This document shows, piece after piece, positions 6,267-12,125 of a stretch of DNA of 16,282 bases. Source of the stretch: Candidatus Omnitrophota bacterium. GTDB lineage: Bacteria; Omnitrophota; Omnitrophia; Omnitrophales; JACQLI01. Location of the stretch: contig JACQLI010000019.1 of NCBI GenBank assembly GCA_016204125.1, forward strand, positions 1 through 16,282, read 5' to 3'. How positions within the stretch are numbered: the first letter of the stretch is position 1; every line of letters starts with the position of its first letter. The translations under genes and the position numbers were made by a program. The notes beneath the pieces were generated by a model. That model did no database searches and had not been told where the DNA came from. It saw nothing but the letters and a program-made list of their open reading frames with translations.

Positions 6267-6572
6267 ATGTCAAGAATGTCTAGAAATCTCATTTGGGTAA
6301 TGGTGGTAGGAATAAGTCTTTGTCTGCTGAGCCCAAACGCAATAGCCAAAAAGGGAGAGGGGGGTGCGCCACCAGGATGGAGCAAAGGCGAAAAGAAAGG
6401 TTGGCAAGGCGCTGACATGCCTCCTGGGCTTGCCAAAAAAGATGCAGAGAAGGCCCAAAGGCAGGCCGACAAGGAAGCGAGAAAGGCTGAGAAGGAAGCC
6501 AAAAAGAAGGCAAAACAGGCTGAAAAAGAAGCCAGAAAGAAATCAAAAGAAGCTGAGAAAAAAGCGGACTAA
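6267..6572 (+). CDS. Small exported lysine-rich protein, unknown function
   Basis: A 101-residue protein with a signal peptide (NLIWVMVVGISLCLLSPNAIA), then a Gly/Pro/Trp segment with PPGWSKGEKKGWQG and MPPGLAKKDAEK, and a highly charged Lys/Glu/Ala helix for the last half (repeats such as KAEKEAKKKAKQAEKEA), probably a single alpha helix or coiled coil. The ATG at 6267 is chosen because AAGGAG lies 6 bases upstream; an in-frame GTG at 6246 would place that ribosome site inside the gene. The PPGW/PPGLAKK pattern occurs in other small exported proteins of unknown role. It follows the 560-residue membrane protein by 51 bp and converges on the next gene with only 23 bp between. Confidence 0.72.
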   Translation: MSRMSRNLIWVMVVGISLCLLSPNAIAKKGEGGAPPGWSKGEKKGWQGADMPPGLAKKDAEKAQRQADKEARKAEKEAKKKAKQAEKEARKKSKEAEKKAD

Positions 6573-6595
6573 AAAAACGAACGCGAAAGGATAGA

Positions 6596-7324
6596 CTAAA
6601 TCAAGCCATATGCTGCCATGATAACCCCTGGCAGCATATTAGCAACCACCAAGGCGAATAAGCCGAGAGACTTCAAGAATCCAAATTCAAGCTCGCGCTT
6701 TGCAAAATAGAAGAAAAACCAGATTGCGAAAAGGAACGCAATCACAATCGGAATGGGGTTGGCATTCGCCATTCCTGCAATGAGCGCCGCAGCCATGATC
6801 ACAAGATTGGTCACAAGGTTATACTTAAAGAGAAACCAAAGAGAAAAGCCGTAGGTTAGGGCGGCCTTCCCTAAGAGCCTTGCGTAAATCATGATGACCA
6901 GAGCGGTAAAAAAGAATGCTACAACGAGTCGGATAAGCGTAGGAACAATCCGATCGGGTTGGAAGCCCGCGGGAGTAATGAAATTGGTTTCGCTTGCGTT
7001 TTCAACGTAGCTTCGGATTCTCTCCAGAACATCACCTTGGCCTAAATCCTTGAACCATTTCTCTTTTGTTTGAGGAGAAGGCGCTGCACTTTTTGGCTTT
7101 AAAAGAGGTTTGCTCAGCGGACGTTTCTCGAGACTCGCAATCTCAGAACGGCTGAATTTCACGCTCCCCCCTTCGACTCCGAAGGTGACAGAATTCTCGG
7201 TTTCTTCGATGATAGTTCCCTCAAGAACTACGCCATTCTTGAGTTGAAGGGTGTCCGCGCAAACCATACCAGAGACAAAGAGAGACGCCAGAATAATTCC
7301 TGTCGGAAGTAGTTTTCTCACCAT
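6596..7324 (-). CDS. Membrane protein with N-terminal LSm/SH3-like motif
   Basis: A 242-residue protein, not assigned to a named family. A signal peptide (LPTGIILASLFVSGMVCA, residues about 6-23) leads into a short beta domain, DTLQLKNGVVLEGTIIEET...VTFGVEGGSVKFSRSEIASLE (24-66). This resembles the small barrel often seen after a signal peptide in bacterial proteins with the D-x-LxLKNG-x-x-x-G motif. A Pro/Lys linker and an amphipathic stretch follow, then about four transmembrane helices (about 127-149, 158-186, 190-208, 216-238). Start: ATG at 7324 is used; an in-frame GTG at 7336 adds four residues, and neither has a convincing ribosome site. It lies downstream of HU but is separated by a strong terminator, so it may rely on read-through or a promoter I cannot see. 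Confidence 0.78.
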   Translation of the reverse strand: MVRKLLPTGIILASLFVSGMVCADTLQLKNGVVLEGTIIEETENSVTFGVEGGSVKFSRSEIASLEKRPLSKPLLKPKSAAPSPQTKEKWFKDLGQGDVLERIRSYVENASETNFITPAGFQPDRIVPTLIRLVVAFFFTALVIMIYARLLGKAALTYGFSLWFLFKYNLVTNLVIMAAALIAGMANANPIPIVIAFLFAIWFFFYFAKRELEFGFLKSLGLFALVVANMLPGVIMAAYGLI

Positions 7325-7351
7325 TTTTGAAGCCACTTAGATTATTTGTTC

Positions 7352-7390
7352 AAATAGCGGACGTGGGAGGATATCCCGCGTCCGCTATTT
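7352..7390 (-). terminator. Strong hairpin terminator after HU
   Basis: A 12-bp perfect stem AAATAGCGGACG (7352-7363) with CGTCCGCTATTT (7379-7390), with GGG/CCC able to extend it inward. On the minus strand the stem ends in CTATTTG followed by AT-rich sequence; on the plus strand it ends TATTTTG. It sits 22 bp after the HU stop and would end HU transcription; it may work in both directions. Confidence 0.75.
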
Positions 7391-7411
7391 TGTAATTTGT
7401 ACTTCTTCTTT

Positions 7412-7684
7412 TTACCTCAACGCATTTTTCAGCTCAGCGCCTGCCTGGAATGCAGGAACGCGACGAGCCTTGATTTGAATCTGCTCACCGGTTTTTGGAT
7501 TACGACCCAAACGGGCTTTCCGCTGTTTTACAACGAAAGTCCCGAATCCAACCAACTGGACCTTCTGCCCCTTTTTCAGAGTAGAACGGATCGACTCAAA
7601 GGTAGCATTGAGAGTCTCCAAAGACTTGGCCTTGGAAAGGTTGAGCTTGCGAGCAATCTCATTTGCGAGTTCGCCTTTATTCAT
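7412..7684 (-). CDS. hup: HU/IHF family DNA-binding protein
   Basis: A 90-residue HU-type nucleoid protein, the normal family length. It begins MNKGELANEIARKLNLSKAK, has the conserved dimer core and the DNA-contacting signature GFGTFVVKQRKARLGRNPKTGE (GRNP-TG at the arm), and ends with the usual PAFQAGAELKNAL. The start is fixed by an excellent AAAGGAGGTGAC ending six bases before the ATG; a longer in-frame extension upstream is therefore not coding. It acts as a homodimer that bends and compacts DNA. It is a single gene with its own terminator and a perfect 10-bp inverted repeat over the likely promoter. Confidence 0.96.
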   Translation of the reverse strand: MNKGELANEIARKLNLSKAKSLETLNATFESIRSTLKKGQKVQLVGFGTFVVKQRKARLGRNPKTGEQIQIKARRVPAFQAGAELKNALR

Positions 7685-7715
7685 TGAATTGTCACCTCCT
7701 TTCTTCAATGAGTCC

Positions 7716-7748
7716 ATAATTTACGGAGTCTTAGACGACGTAAATTAT
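7716..7748 (-). promoter_or_regulatory. Operator-like inverted repeat over a -10 hexamer upstream of HU
   Basis: ATAATTTACG (7716-7725) and CGTAAATTAT (7739-7748) are a perfect 10-bp inverted repeat; the 13-bp spacer contains GTC/GAC as a further dyad. On the minus strand the right arm carries a perfect TATAAT (7744-7749), so a transcript would start near 7737 within the dyad. No good -35 box is seen. Confidence 0.55.
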
Positions 7749-7761
7749 AAGGACGAATTGA

Positions 7762-7866
7762 ATCCGCCATGCTTTGTGGCGGATCCTAACCCGCCAAAGA
7801 GCGTGGCGGGTTAATTCGGCCGATCATTTGCTTCGCTTCTCCCTCTGCAAATGATGGCCTCATTAA
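7762..7866. repeat. Three consecutive hairpins between HU and gpsA
   Basis: ATCCGCC/GGCGGAT (7762-7768 with 7778-7784), TAACCCGCC/GGCGGGTTA (7787-7795 with 7805-7813), and a longer stem GGCC-ATCATTTGC/GCAAATGAT-GGCC (7818-7831 with 7847-7859, one bulged G). TTAAT/ATTAA outside the third stem reaches into the gpsA stop codon. The first two are inverted copies of one unit and match the type at 3821-3869. No poly-T follows on the gpsA strand, so this is a repeat block rather than a standard terminator. Confidence 0.75.
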
Positions 7867-8873
7867 TATTGCTTCCATTCCTCGCGCGCATCGCGAGATA
7901 ACAAATCTACGACCGCGCGGGAACAATCTTTACCTTCAAAGAGAATTTTATAAACTTCGCCCATGATCGGGAGCTCTACGCCCACCCGAAGCGCCAGTTC
8001 GTAGACGGCGGCTGAGGTATCCACGCCTTCTGCAACCATCTCCATCCCACTCAAAATGTCCCCAATTTTCTTTCCCTGACCCAATTCACGGCCTACACGG
8101 AGGTTTCGTCCGTGCTTTGAAAAACAGGTCGTCATCAGATCGCCTACTCCTGAGAGGCCAAAAAAGGTGTTAGGGTTTGCGCCGAGTCGAACGCCCAGCT
8201 TCACCATTTCAAGGAGCCCCCTTGTGAGAAGGCCTGATTTGGTGTTGTCGCCAAACCCAATTCCATCACAGATCCCTGCTGCAATCGCAACCACATTCTT
8301 GAGCGATCCTCCAAGCTCCGAGCCCACCACATCATTTTGGATATAAACTCGGAAGAAACGATCCCCTAGAGCATTGTGAATTTCTTCTGCCAATTTTTCA
8401 TCTTTGGAAGCTGAGACAACAAGCGTTGGGATATTTCGCGCAACCTCTTCTGCATGAGAAGGGCCAGCGAGGACAACAAGCCTTTGCTTACCCAGAACGG
8501 ATTCAATGATTTCAGAAGGACGAAGGTGAGTTTTTTTCTCGATTCCTTTGGCGACACTCACGATGAATTTTTTTGAGAGATCAAGCTCTTTGAGTTTATG
8601 GAGAACGTTTCGAAGAAATTGAGTGGGGATGGCCATCACGAGAACATCGCCAAAGGAAATTGCTTCTTTGATCGACGCTGTGATTTCTAACGATTTGGGG
8701 AGAGAAATACCGGGCAGGAATTTTTCGTTTTCTCTTTTTTCTCTCAGAACCTTCACGTAATCGGGGAAGACGCTCCAGAGAAGGGTTGGGTTTCCTCTGC
8801 GGTTACTTACAAGCGCAAGGGCAGTTCCCCAACCGCCATCACCCAGGACCGAAACTTTATATGCCTTCGCCAC
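7863..8873 (-). CDS. gpsA: Glycerol-3-phosphate dehydrogenase [NAD(P)+]
   Basis: GpsA reduces dihydroxyacetone phosphate to sn-glycerol 3-phosphate for phospholipid synthesis in the cytoplasm. The 336 residues are full length. Visible features are the Rossmann motif VLGDGGWGTALA (9-20), AIPTQF (81-86), SVAKGIEK (106-113), LAGPSHAEEVA (135-145), the catalytic-lysine block GSELGGSLKNVVAIAAG (Lys192), GDNTKSGLLTRGL (208-220) and SGVGDLMTTC (241-250). Start is a GTG at 8873, preceded by AAAGGGG about 5 bases upstream. It has its own promoter (8940-8968) and is separated from the VanZ-like gene of the heat-shock operon. Confidence 0.96.
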   Translation of the reverse strand: MAKAYKVSVLGDGGWGTALALVSNRRGNPTLLWSVFPDYVKVLREKRENEKFLPGISLPKSLEITASIKEAISFGDVLVMAIPTQFLRNVLHKLKELDLSKKFIVSVAKGIEKKTHLRPSEIIESVLGKQRLVVLAGPSHAEEVARNIPTLVVSASKDEKLAEEIHNALGDRFFRVYIQNDVVGSELGGSLKNVVAIAAGICDGIGFGDNTKSGLLTRGLLEMVKLGVRLGANPNTFFGLSGVGDLMTTCFSKHGRNLRVGRELGQGKKIGDILSGMEMVAEGVDTSAAVYELALRVGVELPIMGEVYKILFEGKDCSRAVVDLLSRDAREEWKQY

Positions 8874-8909
8874 CCGTTCCCCTTTAAGTTGACAGATACC
8901 CCAAAAAAC

Positions 8910-8923
8910 CTTGAAATTTCAAG
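8910..8923. repeat. 14-bp perfect palindrome in the gpsA leader
   Basis: CTTGAAATTTCAAG is self-complementary and lies between the predicted gpsA transcription start (about 8933) and its GTG, about 10 bp downstream of the start. The position fits a repressor site, but the regulator is unknown. Confidence 0.45.
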
Positions 8924-8939
8924 CTTTTGAGCGGGGGTT

Positions 8940-8968
8940 AATGTAACACGTCGCTAGTCTTGGGTCAA
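8940..8968 (-). promoter_or_regulatory. gpsA promoter (sigma70 type)
   Basis: On the minus strand TTGACC (-35, 8963-8968), a 17-bp spacer, then TACATT (-10, 8940-8945) with a TG extension (TGTTACATT). Predicted start near 8933, about 60 nt before the GTG. Confidence 0.65.
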
Positions 8969-8978
8969 TACAAACTGA

Positions 8979-9359
8979 TTACTTTTTTAGGGAGACTCGG
9001 CAGATGAAAAAGGCGGCGAGGACGCCAAGGAGGTCAGCAACCCAATCCCAGAAACTTGCGAAACGGCCAGGAACGTTTCTCTGGGCCCACTCAAGATACG
9101 TGCCATAAAGGAGTGAAAAGGTCGCGGCTTTGAAATCGGATCGTTTCTGAAAAATCGGCGTCGAGGAGTAGAAGAAGCTATTGAAGGCAAGGAGCATGAG
9201 AATAAACAGGGTGAGAAAATGCACCACTTTATCCTGCGCTAAAAGGATAGGCCTGGGCAGACGTTCCTGCGGAAGGGTAAAGCCAAAGTAAAGGAGGACC
9301 GAATAGGCTACAAAGGCAGGCCAGTAGAAAAGTCTAGAAGGGATCCTTGAATTGGTCAA
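8979..9359 (-). CDS. VanZ-like family membrane protein
   Basis: A 126-residue protein with about four hydrophobic segments. It shows the VanZ-family pattern: QDKVVHFLTLFILMLLAF (helix with Asp-Lys and His), LLYGTYLEWAQRNVPGRFAS (the acidic-x-x-Gln and PGR motif) and WDWVADLLGVLAAFF (the D-x-x-A/N-x-x-G block). The biochemical role of this family is unclear, although the name comes from teicoplanin resistance. The start is a TTG at 9359 lying inside the end of dnaJ (26-bp overlap), so it is the last gene of the hrcA operon and is likely translated by coupling. Confidence 0.82.
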   Translation of the reverse strand: MTNSRIPSRLFYWPAFVAYSVLLYFGFTLPQERLPRPILLAQDKVVHFLTLFILMLLAFNSFFYSSTPIFQKRSDFKAATFSLLYGTYLEWAQRNVPGRFASFWDWVADLLGVLAAFFICRVSLKK

Positions 9360-10461
9360 AGAAGCCTTTCTTTTTGGGTTGGCCTACAGAATCTTTACGC
9401 TCGCTCGAAAATTCTTGAAGGATGGCCTTTTCTTTCTCGCTTAAGCGGGTCGGAACCTCAATATCAATCTGAACAAGCTGATCCCCCCTCCCGCTTCTCT
9501 CAAGATAAGGCATTCCCTTTTCCCTCATACGAAAAACCTTCCCTGAAGGGGTTCCTGCTGGGACTTTAAGCTTCACCTTGCCGTCAAGTGTCGGGACTTG
9601 AACTTCCCCGCCAAGGGCAGCAACTGTAAAGGGAATCTGGAGCTCACAATAAAGGTCATGCCCACGGCGCGCTAAGAATTCATGAGGTTTGACTAGGATA
9701 TGGACGTAAAGATCTCCACGAGGTCCGCTCCGCTCGCCCGCTTCTCCTTCGCCCATGATTTTGAGGCGGGAATCGGTGTCAATACCTCTGGGAATTTTGA
9801 CATTAAGCTTTCGAGTTCTCTCGACGCGACCCCGGCCGCGGCAATCAGGACATGGCTTATCAATTCTTTCTCCCTCACCGCGGCATCTTGGGCAAGTCCT
9901 TCGGAGTGAAAAGAACCCTTGAGTGACTCTGATTTCTCCTGTCCCGCGGCATTCAGGGCAAACGGACTTCTTCGATCCTTGCGCTGCACCACTTCCGCTG
10001 CAAGCCGAGCAGGTTTCACGGCGAGGAACTTGGATCGAAACTTCTCTTCCTGTAAACGCTTCCTCAAGGGTAATCTCAACCGAAACTTCGAGATCAGACC
10101 CCCGTCTTCCGCCCGCGCTTCGGCTCCTTGTTCTCTCCGTTCCAAAGAAATCATCGAAAAGATCGCCAAAGATATCCCCGAATCCGCGGAATGATTCTTC
10201 AAAACCTTGAAAGCCTGAAAATCCGCTACCGCCGAGTGAATGTCCGAATTGATCGTACTGGGCACGCTTTTCAGGATCGCTTAAAATAGCGTAGGCTTCA
10301 GCCGCCTCTTTGAACTTTTCCTCAGCCTCTTTATTGCCAGGATTACGGTCGGGGTGGTATTTGAGAGCAAGCTTCCGATAGGCCTTCTTGATCTCGTCTG
10401 GGTTCGCCTGCTTTGAAACTCCTAATACTTCGTAATAATCACGCTTGGTTTGCATTGCCAT
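9334..10461 (-). CDS. dnaJ: Chaperone DnaJ
   Basis: DnaJ is the Hsp40 partner that loads clients on DnaK and stimulates its ATPase. The 375 residues are complete: J domain (about 8-73) with HPD at 36-38, a Gly/Phe region (about 74-107), and four zinc-binding CxxCxGxG repeats, CSACSGSG (151), CPECRGTG (168), CPRCRGEG (190) and CPDCRGRG (204). The C-terminal substrate-binding domains follow. The gene starts 6 bp after grpE. Met1 or Met3 could be the start; no strong ribosome site precedes either. dnaK, which usually lies between grpE and dnaJ, is absent here. Confidence 0.98.
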   Translation of the reverse strand: MAMQTKRDYYEVLGVSKQANPDEIKKAYRKLALKYHPDRNPGNKEAEEKFKEAAEAYAILSDPEKRAQYDQFGHSLGGSGFSGFQGFEESFRGFGDIFGDLFDDFFGTERTRSRSAGGRRGSDLEVSVEITLEEAFTGREVSIQVPRRETCSACSGSGAAQGSKKSVCPECRGTGEIRVTQGFFSLRRTCPRCRGEGERIDKPCPDCRGRGRVERTRKLNVKIPRGIDTDSRLKIMGEGEAGERSGPRGDLYVHILVKPHEFLARRGHDLYCELQIPFTVAALGGEVQVPTLDGKVKLKVPAGTPSGKVFRMREKGMPYLERSGRGDQLVQIDIEVPTRLSEKEKAILQEFSSERKDSVGQPKKKGFFDQFKDPF

Positions 10462-10467
10462 GGAGTT

Positions 10468-11019
10468 TTATGTAATCTCTTCCTCTTTCTCCTCTACCTT
10501 CTCTTTTCCCTTACTGCCAGGTGCGACACGAATGATTACCTTGGCAGGGCGGATAACACGCTCCTGTAAAAGATAACCTGCGGTGATCTCCTGCACAATC
10601 ACACCCTCAGGGCCTTTCTCCTCCACTTGATCAACGGCTTCATGCCTGTGAGGATCAAACACCCCTCCTTCCACAGAAAGACGTTTTAGGCCGTGCGCCT
10701 TAAGAACATCAAGGAGCTGTTTCCATGTAAGTTGAACTCCCGCCACAATTGGATTGGATGTGTCCGAATGAGCAAGCGCCCGCTCAAAGTTATCGAGAAT
10801 CGGAAGAATATCCCGAATCAATTTTTCCTGACTGAATTTAATGAATTCGTCACGTTCCTTAGCAAGCCGCTTCTTCGCATTTTCATAATCGGCTGCGCTT
10901 CTGAGGAATTTATCACGAAGCTCCTCGAGTTCCTTAGCCTGTTTAAGGAGCTTCTCGTGCTCTTCCTTCGAAAGAGTAACATTTTCTTCTTTCGTCTCTT
11001 TGGTCTCAGGCTTTCCCAT
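10468..11019 (-). CDS. grpE: Nucleotide exchange factor GrpE
   Basis: GrpE releases ADP from DnaK. The 183-residue reading has the expected long N-terminal coiled coil (about 16-70, ELRDKFLRSAADYENAKKR), the ILPILDNFERAL block, and the C-terminal beta domain with FDPHRHEAVDQVE and VIVQEITAGYLLQERVIRPAKVII. A charged tail (KEKVEEKEEEIT) ends the protein. ATG at 11019 lies two bases after the hrcA stop (TGA-AG-ATG), with GGTGGAG about 9 bases upstream. An in-frame GTG at 11034, overlapping hrcA, is the alternative. It is co-transcribed with hrcA and dnaJ under CIRCE control. Confidence 0.96.
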   Translation of the reverse strand: MGKPETKETKEENVTLSKEEHEKLLKQAKELEELRDKFLRSAADYENAKKRLAKERDEFIKFSQEKLIRDILPILDNFERALAHSDTSNPIVAGVQLTWKQLLDVLKAHGLKRLSVEGGVFDPHRHEAVDQVEEKGPEGVIVQEITAGYLLQERVIRPAKVIIRVAPGSKGKEKVEEKEEEIT

Positions 11020-11021
11020 CT

Positions 11022-12059
11022 TCAGGTACTCCACCTTCCTAACGCTTGACTGATCCTTTCAGCCATATGATGGACAAGGCCCATGATCCTTCCATAAGGC
11101 ATCCGCCTAGGTCCTAAGACGCCCACCGCACCCACAAACTTTCCCTGCCAAACATATGGCGCGCTAACAATGGAACAGTCCCAGATATCTTTGGAGAGCT
11201 CTTTGGCTCCAATCGCCACCCGAATCTTTCCTTCAAAAGTGGGATAACCTAGAAGATCGATCAGGTTTGATTTTTCTTCAAGGATGGTTATCAGACGCTG
11301 GAATTTCTTGATGTCTTGAAACTCGGGCTGATTCAAAATGTAGTGAGAACCTTCAACAAAAACTCGCGGGGGCGTTTCCATGGGAACACCTTTTCGAACA
11401 ATTTGAAGCGTTCTCTCGTAAACATTTCTCAATGAGTCGCGTTCTCTCGCAATTCTTTGCAAGAGTTCCTCTTCTAACGTCCGAATAGCTTTACCAACAA
11501 GTTCCCTATTAATAAAGTTTCGGATTCGTTCCACCTCTTCGACAGAAATCGGCTCCCTCATATCGACAAGACAATTTTGTACAAGGCCTGAGGTTGTACA
11601 CCAAACGGCGAGAAGCCTCGTCTCATCCAAAGGGATGAGGTTTAGTTCCTTGAGATAAAGTTCGTCAAGTCGAGGCGAAAGAAGAAGGACAGCCTCTTGA
11701 GCTATTGCAGCCAGGACTTGCGAAGTTCTTTCCATGAGATTCTCGAGATTTTCAATTCGCGCTTCCATCTGGCCGGAGATGAAGGTAAGAAGTGACTCGG
11801 ATAAAGGTTCTTCGATCACTATTTCTTTGACATAAAAATGATACCCCTTGTCGGTCGGAAGCCTTCCTGCGGAGGTGTGAGGATGAGTCAGATAACCCCT
11901 CTCTTCAAGAATCCCCATCTCGTGACGTACAGATGCTGAGGAAAGATTAAGACCGAAGCGAGCGGTAAGAGTCTGTGAGCCTACAGGAAACCCCGTTTGG
12001 ATGTAGGCTTCGATAACTAACTTCAATATTTCTCTTTGGCGTGAGGTTAAAGGGTCCAT
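11022..12059 (-). CDS. hrcA: Heat-inducible transcription repressor HrcA
   Basis: HrcA binds CIRCE and represses chaperone operons. The 345 residues are full length. The N-terminal winged helix (about 1-75) has LTSRQREILKLVIEAYIQTG, PVGSQTL and SSASVRHEMGILEERGYLTHPHTSAGRLPTDKGY patterns characteristic of HrcA. The C-terminal half ends with GPRRMPYGRIMGLVHHMAERIS. The ATG at 12059 comes 6 bp after the CIRCE operator, and no strong separate ribosome site fits; the GAG within the CIRCE arm is the best match. The gene is first in hrcA-grpE-dnaJ-VanZ and therefore autoregulated. Confidence 0.97.
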   Translation of the reverse strand: MDPLTSRQREILKLVIEAYIQTGFPVGSQTLTARFGLNLSSASVRHEMGILEERGYLTHPHTSAGRLPTDKGYHFYVKEIVIEEPLSESLLTFISGQMEARIENLENLMERTSQVLAAIAQEAVLLLSPRLDELYLKELNLIPLDETRLLAVWCTTSGLVQNCLVDMREPISVEEVERIRNFINRELVGKAIRTLEEELLQRIARERDSLRNVYERTLQIVRKGVPMETPPRVFVEGSHYILNQPEFQDIKKFQRLITILEEKSNLIDLLGYPTFEGKIRVAIGAKELSKDIWDCSIVSAPYVWQGKFVGAVGVLGPRRMPYGRIMGLVHHMAERISQALGRWST

Positions 12060-12065
12060 ATCTTT

Positions 12066-12092
12066 TTAGCACTCTAGGCCTTAGAGTGCTAA
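12066..12092. promoter_or_regulatory. CIRCE operator (HrcA binding site)
   Basis: A perfect consensus TTAGCACTC-N9-GAGTGCTAA. The dyad extends further to a 13-bp inverted repeat (12064-12076 with 12082-12094) with a five-base centre GGCCT. It covers the predicted transcription start and nearly all of the leader of hrcA. Confidence 0.97.
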
Positions 12093-12096
12093 AAGC

Positions 12097-12125
12097 AATC
12101 TAGCACAATCAATCTCTTATTTCAA
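12097..12125 (-). promoter_or_regulatory. hrcA operon promoter
   Basis: On the minus strand TTGAAA (-35, 12120-12125), a 17-bp spacer and TAGATT (-10, 12097-12102) with a TG extension (TGCTAGATT). Predicted start near 12090, at the edge of CIRCE. The -35 box overlaps the stop codon of the upstream lipoprotein gene. Confidence 0.7.

Noticed and set aside
7685..7717. N-terminal extension of HU by 11 residues
   Set aside because: The extension translates the ribosome binding site AAAGGAGGTGAC; the ATG at 7684 gives the normal 90-residue HU.
9693..10265. 190-residue minus-strand ORF inside dnaJ
   Set aside because: It is an alternative frame of dnaJ, whose J domain and zinc repeats fix the true frame.
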